Shown here piece after piece: positions 1-8,523 of a stretch of 64,000 bases of DNA. Origin of the DNA: Marinomonas colpomeniae. GTDB taxonomy: Bacteria > Pseudomonadota > Gammaproteobacteria > Pseudomonadales > Marinomonadaceae. How positions within the stretch are numbered: position 1 is the stretch's first letter; the number at the start of each line of letters is the position of its first letter. A program made the translations under genes and the position numbers. The stretch lies in the NCBI RefSeq assembly GCF_014803385.1, contig NZ_JACYFC010000003.1:124001-188000 (forward strand), in the 5' to 3' direction. Under the pieces are notes generated by a model. That model was not told the origin of the DNA, ran no database searches, and was given only the letters and a program-made list of their open reading frames with translations.

Positions 1-860
1 TAGCTGGTGAAGCTGGTGCGACGGATGAGATCTTTCTCCAACAATTACGAGAGCAATTTGGACTTGATCAGCCACTTTATTATCAACTCTGGATCTATGT
101 CAGTAACTTGATGCAGTTTGATATGGGGATAACGTATCGTCAACAGATGCCAGTGTTTGACCTTATTATGGAACGTATGCCGGCAACCTTATTACTCACT
201 GGCGCGGCTTTTTTGTTGTCTCTTGTATTGGGTATTTTAGCGGGAGTTGTTGCAGCGGCGAAACATCGACAATGGCTGGATTCAGTGATCACTGTCGCGG
301 CGTTGATTTTTTACGCGACGCCTCTTTTTTGGCTCGCCATGATGGCTGCCTTATTCTTTTCAGTTTACTTAGATTGGTTACCTAGTTTTGGTATGCAAAC
401 AGTCGGAGAAAACTTCACCGGTTGGCAGAAAGTGAAGGACATCGGCTTGCATTTGATATTACCGGCGGCCACGTTAGGACTGTTTTTTACCGCTGTGTAT
501 GCCCGCATGACACGAACTTCAATGATAGAAACCAGTCGATTAGATTTTGTTAAAACCGCAAAAGCCAAAGGTATGAAACCGTCACGAGTAACTACTCATC
601 ATATATTGCGTAATGCCTTGTTACCTGTCGTTACGTTAGCGGGACTGCAAGCGGGTCAGTTGATTGGTGGCGCAGTGCTAACAGAAACAGTGTTTGCTTG
701 GCCGGGTATTGGTCGGCTGATGTTTGAAGCCTTATTCCAGCGAGACTATAACTTGTTGTTAGGAGTGTTCTTTATATCTTCTGCGATGGTTGTTCTCTTC
801 AACTTGGTTACTGATGTTATCTACTGCATCGTTGACCCACGAATCGAGCTATCAAAATGA
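1..860 (+). CDS. ABC transporter permease, DppB/OppB type (5' end missing)
   Basis: This is the first inner-membrane permease of a peptide/opine/nickel-type (PepT family) ABC importer. The frame is open from base 3, so the gene starts left of the window. About 286 residues are visible, against roughly 310-340 for the family. The visible start, with AGEAGATDEIF, matches the periplasmic segment after the first membrane helix of DppB proteins. Several hydrophobic helices follow, and the ABC-contact EAA loop is seen in TAKAKGMKPSRV. The C-terminal VDPRIELSK is typical of DppB. It overlaps the next gene by four bases (ATGA), so the two are translationally coupled. The binding protein should lie upstream, outside the window. 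The substrate cannot be read from the permease. Confidence 0.93.
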   Translation, partial: AGEAGATDEIFLQQLREQFGLDQPLYYQLWIYVSNLMQFDMGITYRQQMPVFDLIMERMPATLLLTGAAFLLSLVLGILAGVVAAAKHRQWLDSVITVAALIFYATPLFWLAMMAALFFSVYLDWLPSFGMQTVGENFTGWQKVKDIGLHLILPAATLGLFFTAVYARMTRTSMIETSRLDFVKTAKAKGMKPSRVTTHHILRNALLPVVTLAGLQAGQLIGGAVLTETVFAWPGIGRLMFEALFQRDYNLLLGVFFISSAMVVLFNLVTDVIYCIVDPRIELSK

Positions 861-1696
861 ATGTAATTAAATCTCTAACACAAAACAAAGTGGCGATGGT
901 TGGCTTTAGCATACTGTTTATCTTCGTTGTCATCGCTTTAATTGGACCTTACCTTTACGACGGAAGTCCTTGGCGTATGGTGCAAAGACCATTTTTACCG
1001 CCGTTTCAAAATAGTAATTACTTATTAGGTACGGATACATTAGGACGAGATGTATTGGCGGGCTTAATTTATGGTGCTCGAATTTCACTATTGGTGGGCT
1101 TTGTTTCAACCATTATTGCGCTGTTGATTGGTATCCCATTGGGTGCTTATGCTGGCTATTACGGTGGCTGGGTTGATGAAGTTCTGATGCGCTTTACGGA
1201 AATATTTCAGACGGTACCAAGCTTTGCATTAGCCGTTGTGCTTGTGGCTATTTTTGAACCTTCTGTTTATTCCATCACGGGTGCGATTGCCATTGTAAGC
1301 TGGCCTCCTGTGGCACGTTTGGTACGTGGTGAGTTTTTATCCTTGCGCAGTCAAGAGTATGTGTTAGCCGCTAAATTAAATGGCCAAACCAATCGCAATA
1401 TTATTCTGCGTGAAATTCTACCAAACAGCCTTTCTCCTATCATAGTGTTGGCTTCCTTAATGGTGGCAAGTGCCATTTTGCTTGAGTCTTCTTTGTCCTT
1501 TTTAGGCTTGGGTGATCCAGCAATTATGTCTTGGGGTTACATGATAGGAGCTGCTAAAACGGTGATAAGACAAGCTTGGTGGTTAAGTTTTATTCCAGGT
1601 GTTGCCATCGCAATTACTGTTCTTTCTCTTAACTTATTAGGTGAAGGCTTAAACGAAGCTCTAAATCCTAAGCTGTCAGGTAATCGGGAGAACTAG
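857..1696 (+). CDS. ABC transporter permease, DppC/OppC type
   Basis: Second inner-membrane permease of the same importer, 279 residues, normal length for DppC. The N-terminal helix near residues 13-32 is followed by the LGTDTLGRDVLAGLIYGAR segment that marks DppC/OppC proteins. The core has about five further helices, with an EAA-type loop at AAKLNGQTNRNIILREILPN. It starts on the ATG of an ATGA overlap with the upstream permease and ends one base before the ATPase start codon, so the three genes form one operon. It should form the heterodimeric channel with the upstream protein. Confidence 0.95.
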   Translation: MNVIKSLTQNKVAMVGFSILFIFVVIALIGPYLYDGSPWRMVQRPFLPPFQNSNYLLGTDTLGRDVLAGLIYGARISLLVGFVSTIIALLIGIPLGAYAGYYGGWVDEVLMRFTEIFQTVPSFALAVVLVAIFEPSVYSITGAIAIVSWPPVARLVRGEFLSLRSQEYVLAAKLNGQTNRNIILREILPNSLSPIIVLASLMVASAILLESSLSFLGLGDPAIMSWGYMIGAAKTVIRQAWWLSFIPGVAIAITVLSLNLLGEGLNEALNPKLSGNREN

Positions 1697-1697
1697 T

Positions 1698-3350
1698 ATG
1701 AAGCCTTTATTAAAAGTAGAAAACCTGAGCATTCGTCTTCCTGCAGGTGGTGATCGTGAATTTGCTATTCGTAATGTGAATTATGATCTTATGCCAGGTG
1801 AAATATTATGCGTGGTTGGTGAATCTGGATCAGGAAAATCCATGACAGCCAATGCCATTATGGGATTGTTGCCGAAAGTGATTACTGTCGATAAAGGGGC
1901 AGTCATCTTTGATGGTTATGATCTGGCTTCTTTAGAAGAGCACAGAGCAAGAACCCTACGTGGTAACCGCATCAGTATGATTTTCCAAGAGCCGATGACG
2001 GCGCTTAATCCATTGATGCGGGTTGAAGATCAGATTGCAGAAGTCTTCTTAGTTCATACCAAAATGACTCGAAAACAGCGACATGATAGAACGTTGGCAT
2101 TGTTAGAGGATGTTGGCCTACCTGATCCACATAAAATGCTACGAGCTTATCCTCATCAGCTTTCAGGCGGTCAACGTCAGCGCGTAATGATAGCGATGGC
2201 GCTGGCACTTGAGCCTTCTATTTTGATTGCTGATGAACCGACAACCGCCTTAGATGTAACCACTCAAGCGCAAATTTTAAAACTCATCAAAGAATTACAG
2301 CGTAAGCACAACACCGCCGTCATGTTCATTACTCATGACTTTGGCGTGGTCGCCGAAATTGCCGACCGAGTGGCTGTGATGGAAAAAGGTGAAATGGTTG
2401 AGCTTGGAAATCGAGATGCGGTGTTGAATAACCCGCAACATGATTATACCAAAAAGCTAATTGCCGCAGTGCCGCCACTGGTGTCACCTAAGCGTGAGAT
2501 AAAACCACTTCAAGTGCCTCCAATTTTGAGTGTTGAAAACCTATGTAAGACTTACCGTACTGGTGGTAGCTGGTTGTCTAAAGCTCGAATCGTAAAAGCG
2601 GCAGATGATGTTAGTTTTGAATTGCACCGAGGCGAAACACTAGGTTTAGTGGGTGAATCTGGATCTGGTAAATCAACCGTTAGTCGATGCGTTGTTCGCT
2701 TACTTAATTCTGATAGCGGCAAAATACGATTAAGTGGCAGTGAAATTCAGTCTTTAGGCACAAAAGAATTAGCCCCTTTTCGTAAGCGAATTCAAATGGT
2801 TTTCCAAGACCCTTATGCGTCACTTAATCCTAGAAAAACCATTGGTCAAATTATTGCCGATGGCCCGATTGCCCAAGGCATGCCTCGCAAAGACGCTTTT
2901 GCTAAAGCGGCAGAGTTACTGGCATTGGTGGAACTACCCATTGCGGCGATTGACCGTTACCCACATGAATTTTCGGGCGGACAAAGACAACGAGTTGGCA
3001 TCGCTCGTGCGTTGGCTCATGATCCAGAAGTACTGGTGGCAGATGAAGCCATATCCGCGCTTGATGTGTCTGTTCAGGCTCAGATATTAGACCTTATAGA
3101 AACGCTCAAAAAACGACTTAATTTGGCGGTTCTTTTTGTGGTTCATGATTTACGTGTTGCGGCTCAAGTATGTGACCGAGTGATTGTGATGCAAAAAGGC
3201 AAAATCGTTGAAATGGGTGATACTCGTCAAGTTTTTGAGTCTCCAGCACATGACTATACCAAAAGCCTTATTGCTTCTATTCCAGGGGCAAATTGGCGTT
3301 CTGATACCACAGCTGTGACAGCTTCTGGAGTACAGGAGGGCGCTGCCTAA
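1698..3350 (+). CDS. Fused double ATPase of peptide/opine ABC importer (DppD-DppF type)
   Basis: A 550-residue protein with two complete nucleotide-binding domains, so it powers the importer alone instead of as two proteins. Domain 1 has Walker A GESGSGKS at 41-48, the signature LSGGQ at 155-159 and Walker B ending DEPTTALD at 179-186. Domain 2 has Walker A GESGSGKS at 319-326, FSGGQ at 425-429 and DEAISALD at 449-456. Both halves have the LIAAVP/LIASIP-like tail of the oligopeptide ATPase family. Such fusions are known (YejF/GsiA-like layouts). It sits immediately after the two permeases, and its stop overlaps the next start (TAATG). Confidence 0.95.
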   Translation: MKPLLKVENLSIRLPAGGDREFAIRNVNYDLMPGEILCVVGESGSGKSMTANAIMGLLPKVITVDKGAVIFDGYDLASLEEHRARTLRGNRISMIFQEPMTALNPLMRVEDQIAEVFLVHTKMTRKQRHDRTLALLEDVGLPDPHKMLRAYPHQLSGGQRQRVMIAMALALEPSILIADEPTTALDVTTQAQILKLIKELQRKHNTAVMFITHDFGVVAEIADRVAVMEKGEMVELGNRDAVLNNPQHDYTKKLIAAVPPLVSPKREIKPLQVPPILSVENLCKTYRTGGSWLSKARIVKAADDVSFELHRGETLGLVGESGSGKSTVSRCVVRLLNSDSGKIRLSGSEIQSLGTKELAPFRKRIQMVFQDPYASLNPRKTIGQIIADGPIAQGMPRKDAFAKAAELLALVELPIAAIDRYPHEFSGGQRQRVGIARALAHDPEVLVADEAISALDVSVQAQILDLIETLKKRLNLAVLFVVHDLRVAAQVCDRVIVMQKGKIVEMGDTRQVFESPAHDYTKSLIASIPGANWRSDTTAVTASGVQEGAA

Positions 3351-4288
3351 TGTTGTATGGCATTGCTCACAGTAGCTTTTTGAATATGTTGCCGTATTTA
3401 CCGCATTTTGATGCTTACGCAGAGGAAGTAACTGTAGTAACAAGCGATATGGAGCATGATCCAGCGCAGATTACGTTTGCCTTACTGTGGTTTCCTGATG
3501 ATGACTTCTTCGAACATTATCCCAATGTCCGTGTTGCCGCATCGATTGCGGCAGGCGTCGATAGTTTACTGGCATGCCCAAGTTTGCACGATGATGTTTT
3601 AGTGTGTCGGAATAGGGACTCAGAACAAGCGTCTATTATGAGTACTTTTGCAATCTGGCACGTTATTAACCATCAAAGAAATTTCCCATTGTATCGACAG
3701 CAGCAACAAGAAAAGTGTTGGTTACGTCAGCCAATGAGAGCGCCCAGTGACGTGAGTGTCGGGGTGCTGGGTTTAGGCTTCATGGGAGAGAAAATGGTAA
3801 ATGATTTATATCAGTTGGGTTTTGATGTTGCGGGCTGGCGTAAGAGCCAAAGGCAGCTAGAGAACAACAATATTCCAGTGTTTAGCGGTACAGACCAATT
3901 GGGAGACTTTCTAAAACGTACTGAAGTGCTTATCTGTGTGTTGCCACTTACCGATGACACGCGTGGAATTCTCAATAAAGCGTTATTCGACCAATTAAAG
4001 CCAAATGCTTACTTAATACATCTAGGGCGTGGTGGTCATTTACAGGCAGAAGACCTTTTAAATTCGATTGATGAAGGTAAATTGCAAGGTGCATCATTGG
4101 ATGTTTTTGACGAAGAACCCTTGCCTAAAAACAATGTATTTTGGACTCACCCAAACATCATAGTAACCCCTCACACTGCGAGCGATGTACGACCAGAGGC
4201 CGCTGTTCTTAATATGGTCGAGGAAGTAAGACGATACTCTGCCGGTGAAACGCCAAAAAATAAAGTTGAAGCCGCTATTGGCTATTAA
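3350..4288 (+). CDS. D-2-hydroxyacid dehydrogenase, glyoxylate/hydroxypyruvate reductase A-like
   Basis: Predicted cytosolic NAD(P)H-dependent reductase of 2-oxoacids, 312 residues, the usual length for GhrA-like enzymes. The Rossmann glycine motif GLGFMG lies at 141-146. The expected catalytic triad is visible: Arg227 in LGRGG, Glu256 in FDEEPLP and His275 in TPHTA. The N-terminal catalytic half is divergent, as in the GhrA branch. It is coupled to the ABC ATPase by a one-base stop/start overlap and followed after 13 bp by an M20 amidase. That suggests it reduces a glyoxylate-like or other 2-oxoacid product of the imported compound. The exact substrate is unknown. Confidence 0.88.
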   Translation: MLYGIAHSSFLNMLPYLPHFDAYAEEVTVVTSDMEHDPAQITFALLWFPDDDFFEHYPNVRVAASIAAGVDSLLACPSLHDDVLVCRNRDSEQASIMSTFAIWHVINHQRNFPLYRQQQQEKCWLRQPMRAPSDVSVGVLGLGFMGEKMVNDLYQLGFDVAGWRKSQRQLENNNIPVFSGTDQLGDFLKRTEVLICVLPLTDDTRGILNKALFDQLKPNAYLIHLGRGGHLQAEDLLNSIDEGKLQGASLDVFDEEPLPKNNVFWTHPNIIVTPHTASDVRPEAAVLNMVEEVRRYSAGETPKNKVEAAIGY

Positions 4289-4301
4289 GTAGAGATTTAT
4301 T

Positions 4302-5558
4302 ATGACTGTTGAAAAATGTAACCCTGATCGGTTGTGGAACTCCATTATGGAGATTGGCCAAATTGGTCATACGGAAGTAGAAGGAAGCAAAGTCGGGGGC
4401 TGTCATCGCCTTGCTTTGACCGATAAAGATAAACAAGCACGAGACTTGTTTGTTGGCTGGGCAAAAGCGTTAGGTTGTTCTTTACGAGTGGATGCGATTG
4501 GCAATTTATTTTTACGTCGCAATGGATTAGATAACACCTTAATGCCCGTTATGACCGGTAGCCATTTAGATACTCAACCAACAGGCGGTAAGTTTGATGG
4601 TGTATATGGATGCTTAGCAGGTTTGGAAGCGCTGCGCTGTTTAGAAGAGAAAAATATTCAAACGTTAAGACCGATTGAAGTTGTGGTTTGGACCAATGAA
4701 GAAGGCGCTCGTTTCAAACCTGCGATGCTAGGATCGGGAGTGTACGCTGGGGTTTTCAAACTTAATGATGTATTGGCAACCAAAGATGAAGCCGGAATTA
4801 GCCTTGGGGAAGAACTTGATCGTTTAGGCTATAAAGAACAAACAAGCGTCGATACTCCTGAGTGCTATCAGTATTACGAATTGCACATAGAACAAGGCCC
4901 AGTATTAGAAGCCTTAGATATCGATCTAGGGATTGTTGCGGGTGTGTTAGGCATGCGTTGGTATGAAGTCGAAGTGACGGGGCGATCTTGTCACGCAGGA
5001 CCTAGCCCAATGAATCTGCGTAACGATGCTTTGGTCGGGGTAGCCGAAATGATTAGCGAGCTAACAAAAATCGCCGCCAACCATAGCCATGATAGCCGCT
5101 GTACTATTGGTGAACTCAATATTCCAAATGCATCGACAAATGTATCTGCTGGCAAAGTTAAGTTTTCATTGGATCTTCGCGAAGGGCGTTTAGCAGATTT
5201 AGATGAACTGCAAACAAAGGCTTTTGAGACAATTCACCGTATTGCCTTTCATCACAAACTCGAAATTGGAATCAAAGAAACCTGGTCATTACCACCATGC
5301 CCTTTTGATGAAACCTGCTTGGTGAATATTCAACAAGCGTGTGCGGCAAGCTATCCAAATCTGAACCCTCATACCTTGATTAGTGGTGCAGGTCATGACG
5401 CTGTTTATGTCAGTCGAGTGGCACCTACCGCAATGATCTTTGTGCCATCAGAGGATGGGTTAAGTCATAACGAGCGTGAATACACGAGTCCCGAACAGCT
5501 TGAGAAAGGCTGCGATGTACTACTAAATACACTTATATTGTCTGCAAACAGCAACTGA
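4302..5558 (+). CDS. M20 family amidase, N-carbamoyl-L-amino acid hydrolase / allantoate amidohydrolase type
   Basis: Binuclear metal-dependent amidase of 418 residues, standard family length. Metal-site residues are seen at His88 (GSHLDTQ), Asp99 (KFDGVYG) and Glu133-Glu134 (TNEEGARF). The family segment HIEQGPVLE and the C-terminal GAGHDAVY histidine are also present. The family removes carbamoyl or ureido groups from N-carbamoyl amino acids, ureidoglycine or allantoate. The ribosome site is weak (a TAGAGA stretch), but the ATG fits the family start. In context it probably hydrolyses an imported N-substituted amino acid; whether HyuC-like or AllC-like cannot be decided here. Confidence 0.9.
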   Translation: MTVEKCNPDRLWNSIMEIGQIGHTEVEGSKVGGCHRLALTDKDKQARDLFVGWAKALGCSLRVDAIGNLFLRRNGLDNTLMPVMTGSHLDTQPTGGKFDGVYGCLAGLEALRCLEEKNIQTLRPIEVVVWTNEEGARFKPAMLGSGVYAGVFKLNDVLATKDEAGISLGEELDRLGYKEQTSVDTPECYQYYELHIEQGPVLEALDIDLGIVAGVLGMRWYEVEVTGRSCHAGPSPMNLRNDALVGVAEMISELTKIAANHSHDSRCTIGELNIPNASTNVSAGKVKFSLDLREGRLADLDELQTKAFETIHRIAFHHKLEIGIKETWSLPPCPFDETCLVNIQQACAASYPNLNPHTLISGAGHDAVYVSRVAPTAMIFVPSEDGLSHNEREYTSPEQLEKGCDVLLNTLILSANSN

Positions 5559-5592
5559 ATATAAGCATTTTTTTTATAGGGAGAACGTTGCC

Positions 5593-6618
5593 ATGAAAGC
5601 TTTTTACCATGAGGATCAAAGTCAGCATGATCCTAAATTTTATATGAAAAACGGTCAGTCTATTCCAGCGCGCGAGACGCCAGAACGTGGCGATATTTTT
5701 CGTAAAGTTCTGATGGATCTGAATGTATCCATTAGTCCAGCGAGTGATTTTGGTTTGTCTTATATTGCCGAAGTGCATTCGCCTGATTATGTGAACTTTT
5801 TACAATCGGTTTATCCTGAATGGGAAAAGTTACCGGATGCGAGTAAAGAAATTATTCCTAAGAGTAACCCTGGGCGATACGCGGCTACCTACCCAAGTGA
5901 CATTATTGGTCGGGTAGGTTGGCACTTAATGGACACTTCTTGCCCATTAGGAGAAGGAACTTGGAAAGGAATATACGCTTCTGCTCAAACCGCAACCAGC
6001 GCCGCTGATGCGCTAGCAAATAACGAATGTACATCGGCTTATGCGGTATGCCGTCCGCCGGGTCATCATGCTTTTAGTGATGGCGCAGCGGGTTTTTGTT
6101 TTTTAAATAATTCCGCGATTGCGGCACAACGTCTATTAAAAGATTTTAATAGAGTGGCCATTTTGGATGTGGATTTACATCATGGTAATGGAACTCAAGC
6201 TATTTTCTGGCAGCGTAAGGACGTGATGACTCTTTCAATCCATGCTGATCCAGCCTATTGCTACCCTCATTATTGGGGGTATGCCCATGAGAAAGGTGAA
6301 GGAGAGGGTTATGGGTATAATTTAAACTTACCGATTACTGAAGGAACAGGGGATAGCGAGTTTTTAGAAACGCTTGAAATCGCACTTGAGCAGTTAAATG
6401 CTTATGCTCCAGACGCCGTGATTCTTGCTCTCGGGCTGGATGCTTCTGAACAAGACCCATTTGCTGTACTTAATTTAACAACAGAGGGTTTTGGTCAGAT
6501 TGGTAAACGTGTAAAAGCCTTGAATAAGCCAACGCTTATTGTTCAAGAGGGTGGTTATATTTCTCCTATATTGGGTGACAATTTAGCCGCAGTATTGAAG
6601 CCCTTTACCAAGACGTAG
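5593..6618 (+). CDS. Histone-deacetylase-family amidohydrolase, acetylpolyamine amidohydrolase-like
   Basis: Zinc amidohydrolase of 341 residues in the class II HDAC / acetylpolyamine amidohydrolase fold. Active-site histidines His158-His159 are in PPGHHAF. The zinc ligands are Asp194 and His196 in LDVDLHHGNG, with the third Asp in LGLDASEQDPF. The transition-state Tyr lies in the GGYISP segment near the end. Length and the ILDVDLHHGNG block are those of bacterial ApaH-type enzymes, which deacetylate acetylated putrescine, cadaverine or spermidine. A GGGAG ribosome site precedes the ATG. As last gene of the transporter operon it may deacetylate an imported acylated amine. The link is inferred from position only. 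Confidence 0.88.
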   Translation: MKAFYHEDQSQHDPKFYMKNGQSIPARETPERGDIFRKVLMDLNVSISPASDFGLSYIAEVHSPDYVNFLQSVYPEWEKLPDASKEIIPKSNPGRYAATYPSDIIGRVGWHLMDTSCPLGEGTWKGIYASAQTATSAADALANNECTSAYAVCRPPGHHAFSDGAAGFCFLNNSAIAAQRLLKDFNRVAILDVDLHHGNGTQAIFWQRKDVMTLSIHADPAYCYPHYWGYAHEKGEGEGYGYNLNLPITEGTGDSEFLETLEIALEQLNAYAPDAVILALGLDASEQDPFAVLNLTTEGFGQIGKRVKALNKPTLIVQEGGYISPILGDNLAAVLKPFTKT

Positions 6619-6660
6619 ACTCGGTTCAGCTTTGTCTATCTCTGATATTAAATGACTTAA

Positions 6661-6700
6661 GAGAGAATGCTGCGATGGTTGCATTCTCTCTCTTTAATTT
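6661..6700 (+). terminator. Rho-independent terminator after the transporter operon
   Basis: A perfect 10-bp inverted repeat, GAGAGAATGC and GCATTCTCTC, with a 10-nt loop, is followed by a T-rich run (TCTTTAATTTTT). It lies 43 bp after the deacetylase stop and should end the whole operon. Confidence 0.85.
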
Positions 6701-6818
6701 TTCTACCTAGATTCTGATATACCAAAATATTACCCATTACGAGGCGTTGTATAAGTCTGCTAGTATTTTCAGATGGGAGAATATATGTAATTTATTGTAT
6801 TAATTATTAACCTCCAGT

Positions 6819-7208
6819 TTAAGATTCTTGCTCATACAGTTCTAATGGCAGTCCATCTGGGTCACTAAAAAATGTGAATTTTTTATTCGTGTATTCATCG
6901 ACTCGAATTGGCTCAACATCAACACCCTTAGAGATAAGGTAATCTTTAACGGATTCTACCGATTCAACGTTAAACGCCAAATGCCTTAGACCTAGTGCTT
7001 CAGGGAAGCTTGGTCGATCAGGTGAACTAGGAAAAAAAAATAACTCTATTTGTCCACCATCCGGTAACTTCAGGTCGAGCTTAAATGAATCTCGTTCTTC
7101 TCGATAATTCTCAGCGATAACTTCCAGCCCAAGAATTGAAGTGTAAAAGAGCTTAGACTTTTCATAATCTGAGCAAATGATAGCGGCATGATGAATCGAC
7201 TTAAGCAT
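6819..7208 (-). CDS. VOC family (glyoxalase I-like) metalloprotein
   Basis: A 129-residue single-module vicinal-oxygen-chelate protein, close to GloA2/YaeR-like members. The start motif SIHHAAIICSDYEKSKLFYTS contains the first metal His. Later motifs are GLRHLAF and FFSDPDGLPLELYE, with the final Glu ligand. Cytosolic. The ribosome site AAGGAAG lies before its ATG. It starts 12 bp after the end of the ABM-type gene, so the two are probably cotranscribed. Substrate unknown. Confidence 0.88.
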   Translation of the reverse strand: MLKSIHHAAIICSDYEKSKLFYTSILGLEVIAENYREERDSFKLDLKLPDGGQIELFFFPSSPDRPSFPEALGLRHLAFNVESVESVKDYLISKGVDVEPIRVDEYTNKKFTFFSDPDGLPLELYEQES

Positions 7209-7220
7209 CTGTCTTCCTTG

Positions 7221-7538
7221 TTATACCCAACTATTTTCACGCACTTTATAATGTAAAACGTAATCATCAGGCTTTAATTCATATTGCTCATCTTCAGGGT
7301 ATAATTTGGCAATATCAATGCTTTCTCCAGAAAATGCTTTGATACACTCTAAGTCTTCCCAGTATGTGATGAGTGTTATTTCTACTTCATTGCCTGAATC
7401 TGTATCGCGATTAAAAATTTGAGCCCCAATGAACCCTTTAGTCGCAGATGTGTCTTTTACCCCAGTTTCATAAAGATATGAAATAAAGCCTTCTTCATGC
7501 TTTTTAGGGCATTTAGCTTTCCATTCTCTCGCTATCAT
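7221..7538 (-). CDS. Antibiotic biosynthesis monooxygenase (ABM)-like domain protein
   Basis: A 105-residue cytosolic protein. It starts MIAREWKAKCP and carries the GFIGAQIFNRD and ITYWEDLECIKAFSG segments of ABM/dimeric alpha-beta barrel proteins. This fold covers small monooxygenases, haem-degrading enzymes and many proteins of unknown role. A GAGG ribosome site precedes the ATG. It is first gene of a two-gene unit with the VOC protein. Function beyond the fold is not known. Confidence 0.75.
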   Translation of the reverse strand: MIAREWKAKCPKKHEEGFISYLYETGVKDTSATKGFIGAQIFNRDTDSGNEVEITLITYWEDLECIKAFSGESIDIAKLYPEDEQYELKPDDYVLHYKVRENSWV

Positions 7539-7734
7539 AAAAAAATCCTCAATTGAGAGCTAATCTTAATAAAAATCAGTGTCAATGGCTTTAACTATTA
7601 AGGTTGATTGCCCCTGAGCCTTAATACAGAAAATACAGGTTGAAACGAACCAATAAATGTTTCGTTTGTTGGTGAACTTAATTGGAAAAAATAGCGTATA
7701 AGTAACTAATTCAACTTTAAAAATTGGTGTTTAA

Positions 7735-8262
7735 ATGCGTATCATTATTTTAGCTATCATTTTACCCTTACTATCAGCCTGTAGCACATCCTATCCAAAC
7801 CAATCTGTTAAAGGGCAAATATTTCCATCTATTACAGGGCAAACACTAGAACAAAATGAGTTAAAAATTCCTGCTGATTTTGATCAAGACGTCGTGTTGC
7901 TGTTAATAGGCTACAAACAAGATTCACAGTTTGATATTGATCGTTGGCTAATTGGTTTAGACATGACAAACACCTTGGTTGATGTATATGAACTACCCAC
8001 CATTCAAGGAATGTTACCTAGAATGTTTAGTACGGTTATCGACAGTGGTATGCGTAAAGGCATACCGAAAGAACTATGGAAAGGTGTCGTAACAGTTTAT
8101 GAAGATGGTGAAAAAGTACAAAAATTTACCGGCAATGAAAACGCAAACAACACCAGAGTCACATTGATTACAAAAGAGGGTGAGATCCTGTATTTTTATG
8201 ATCAAGGCTTTTCCGTAAGTGCATTGAATACATTGAGAGATGTACTAGAAAGCGCAAGGTGA
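7735..8262 (+). CDS. Predicted lipoprotein of unknown function
   Basis: A 175-residue protein with a lipoprotein signal peptide, lipobox LLSAC with the lipidated Cys at 16. The mature part (PADFDQDVVLLLIGYKQDSQFD, then ITKEGEILYFYDQGFSVSALNTL) looks like a thioredoxin-like/AhpC-type fold but has no CxxC. The role is therefore unclear. It stands alone between minus-strand and convergent neighbours. Confidence 0.7.
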   Translation: MRIIILAIILPLLSACSTSYPNQSVKGQIFPSITGQTLEQNELKIPADFDQDVVLLLIGYKQDSQFDIDRWLIGLDMTNTLVDVYELPTIQGMLPRMFSTVIDSGMRKGIPKELWKGVVTVYEDGEKVQKFTGNENANNTRVTLITKEGEILYFYDQGFSVSALNTLRDVLESAR

Positions 8263-8453
8263 ACCCATAAATTTTAATGGTTTTCTGCCAATGCTACATT
8301 TTTCGTCTCTCTTATAAGGACATAAATTTTTTTTAGGCTTAGCTAATCAAAGGATAGATTTTGATTAGCTCTAAAATGTTCTTAGATTATTGATAGTGCT
8401 TATAAATCGAACCTAAAGAACGTTACTTTTAACGGTTACAGCCATTCTGAAAA

Positions 8454-8480
8454 CAAAAAAAGCCCCGCAAATGCGGGGCT
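8454..8480 (-). terminator. Rho-independent terminator of ppsA
   Basis: Stem AGCCCCGC / GCGGGGCT with a 4-nt loop. On the minus strand it is followed by seven T residues. It lies about 45 bp past the ppsA stop. Confidence 0.93.
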
Positions 8481-8523
8481 ATCAAACTAGAGTGTGACAT
8501 CACAATAAGGTCACATGCTGCTG

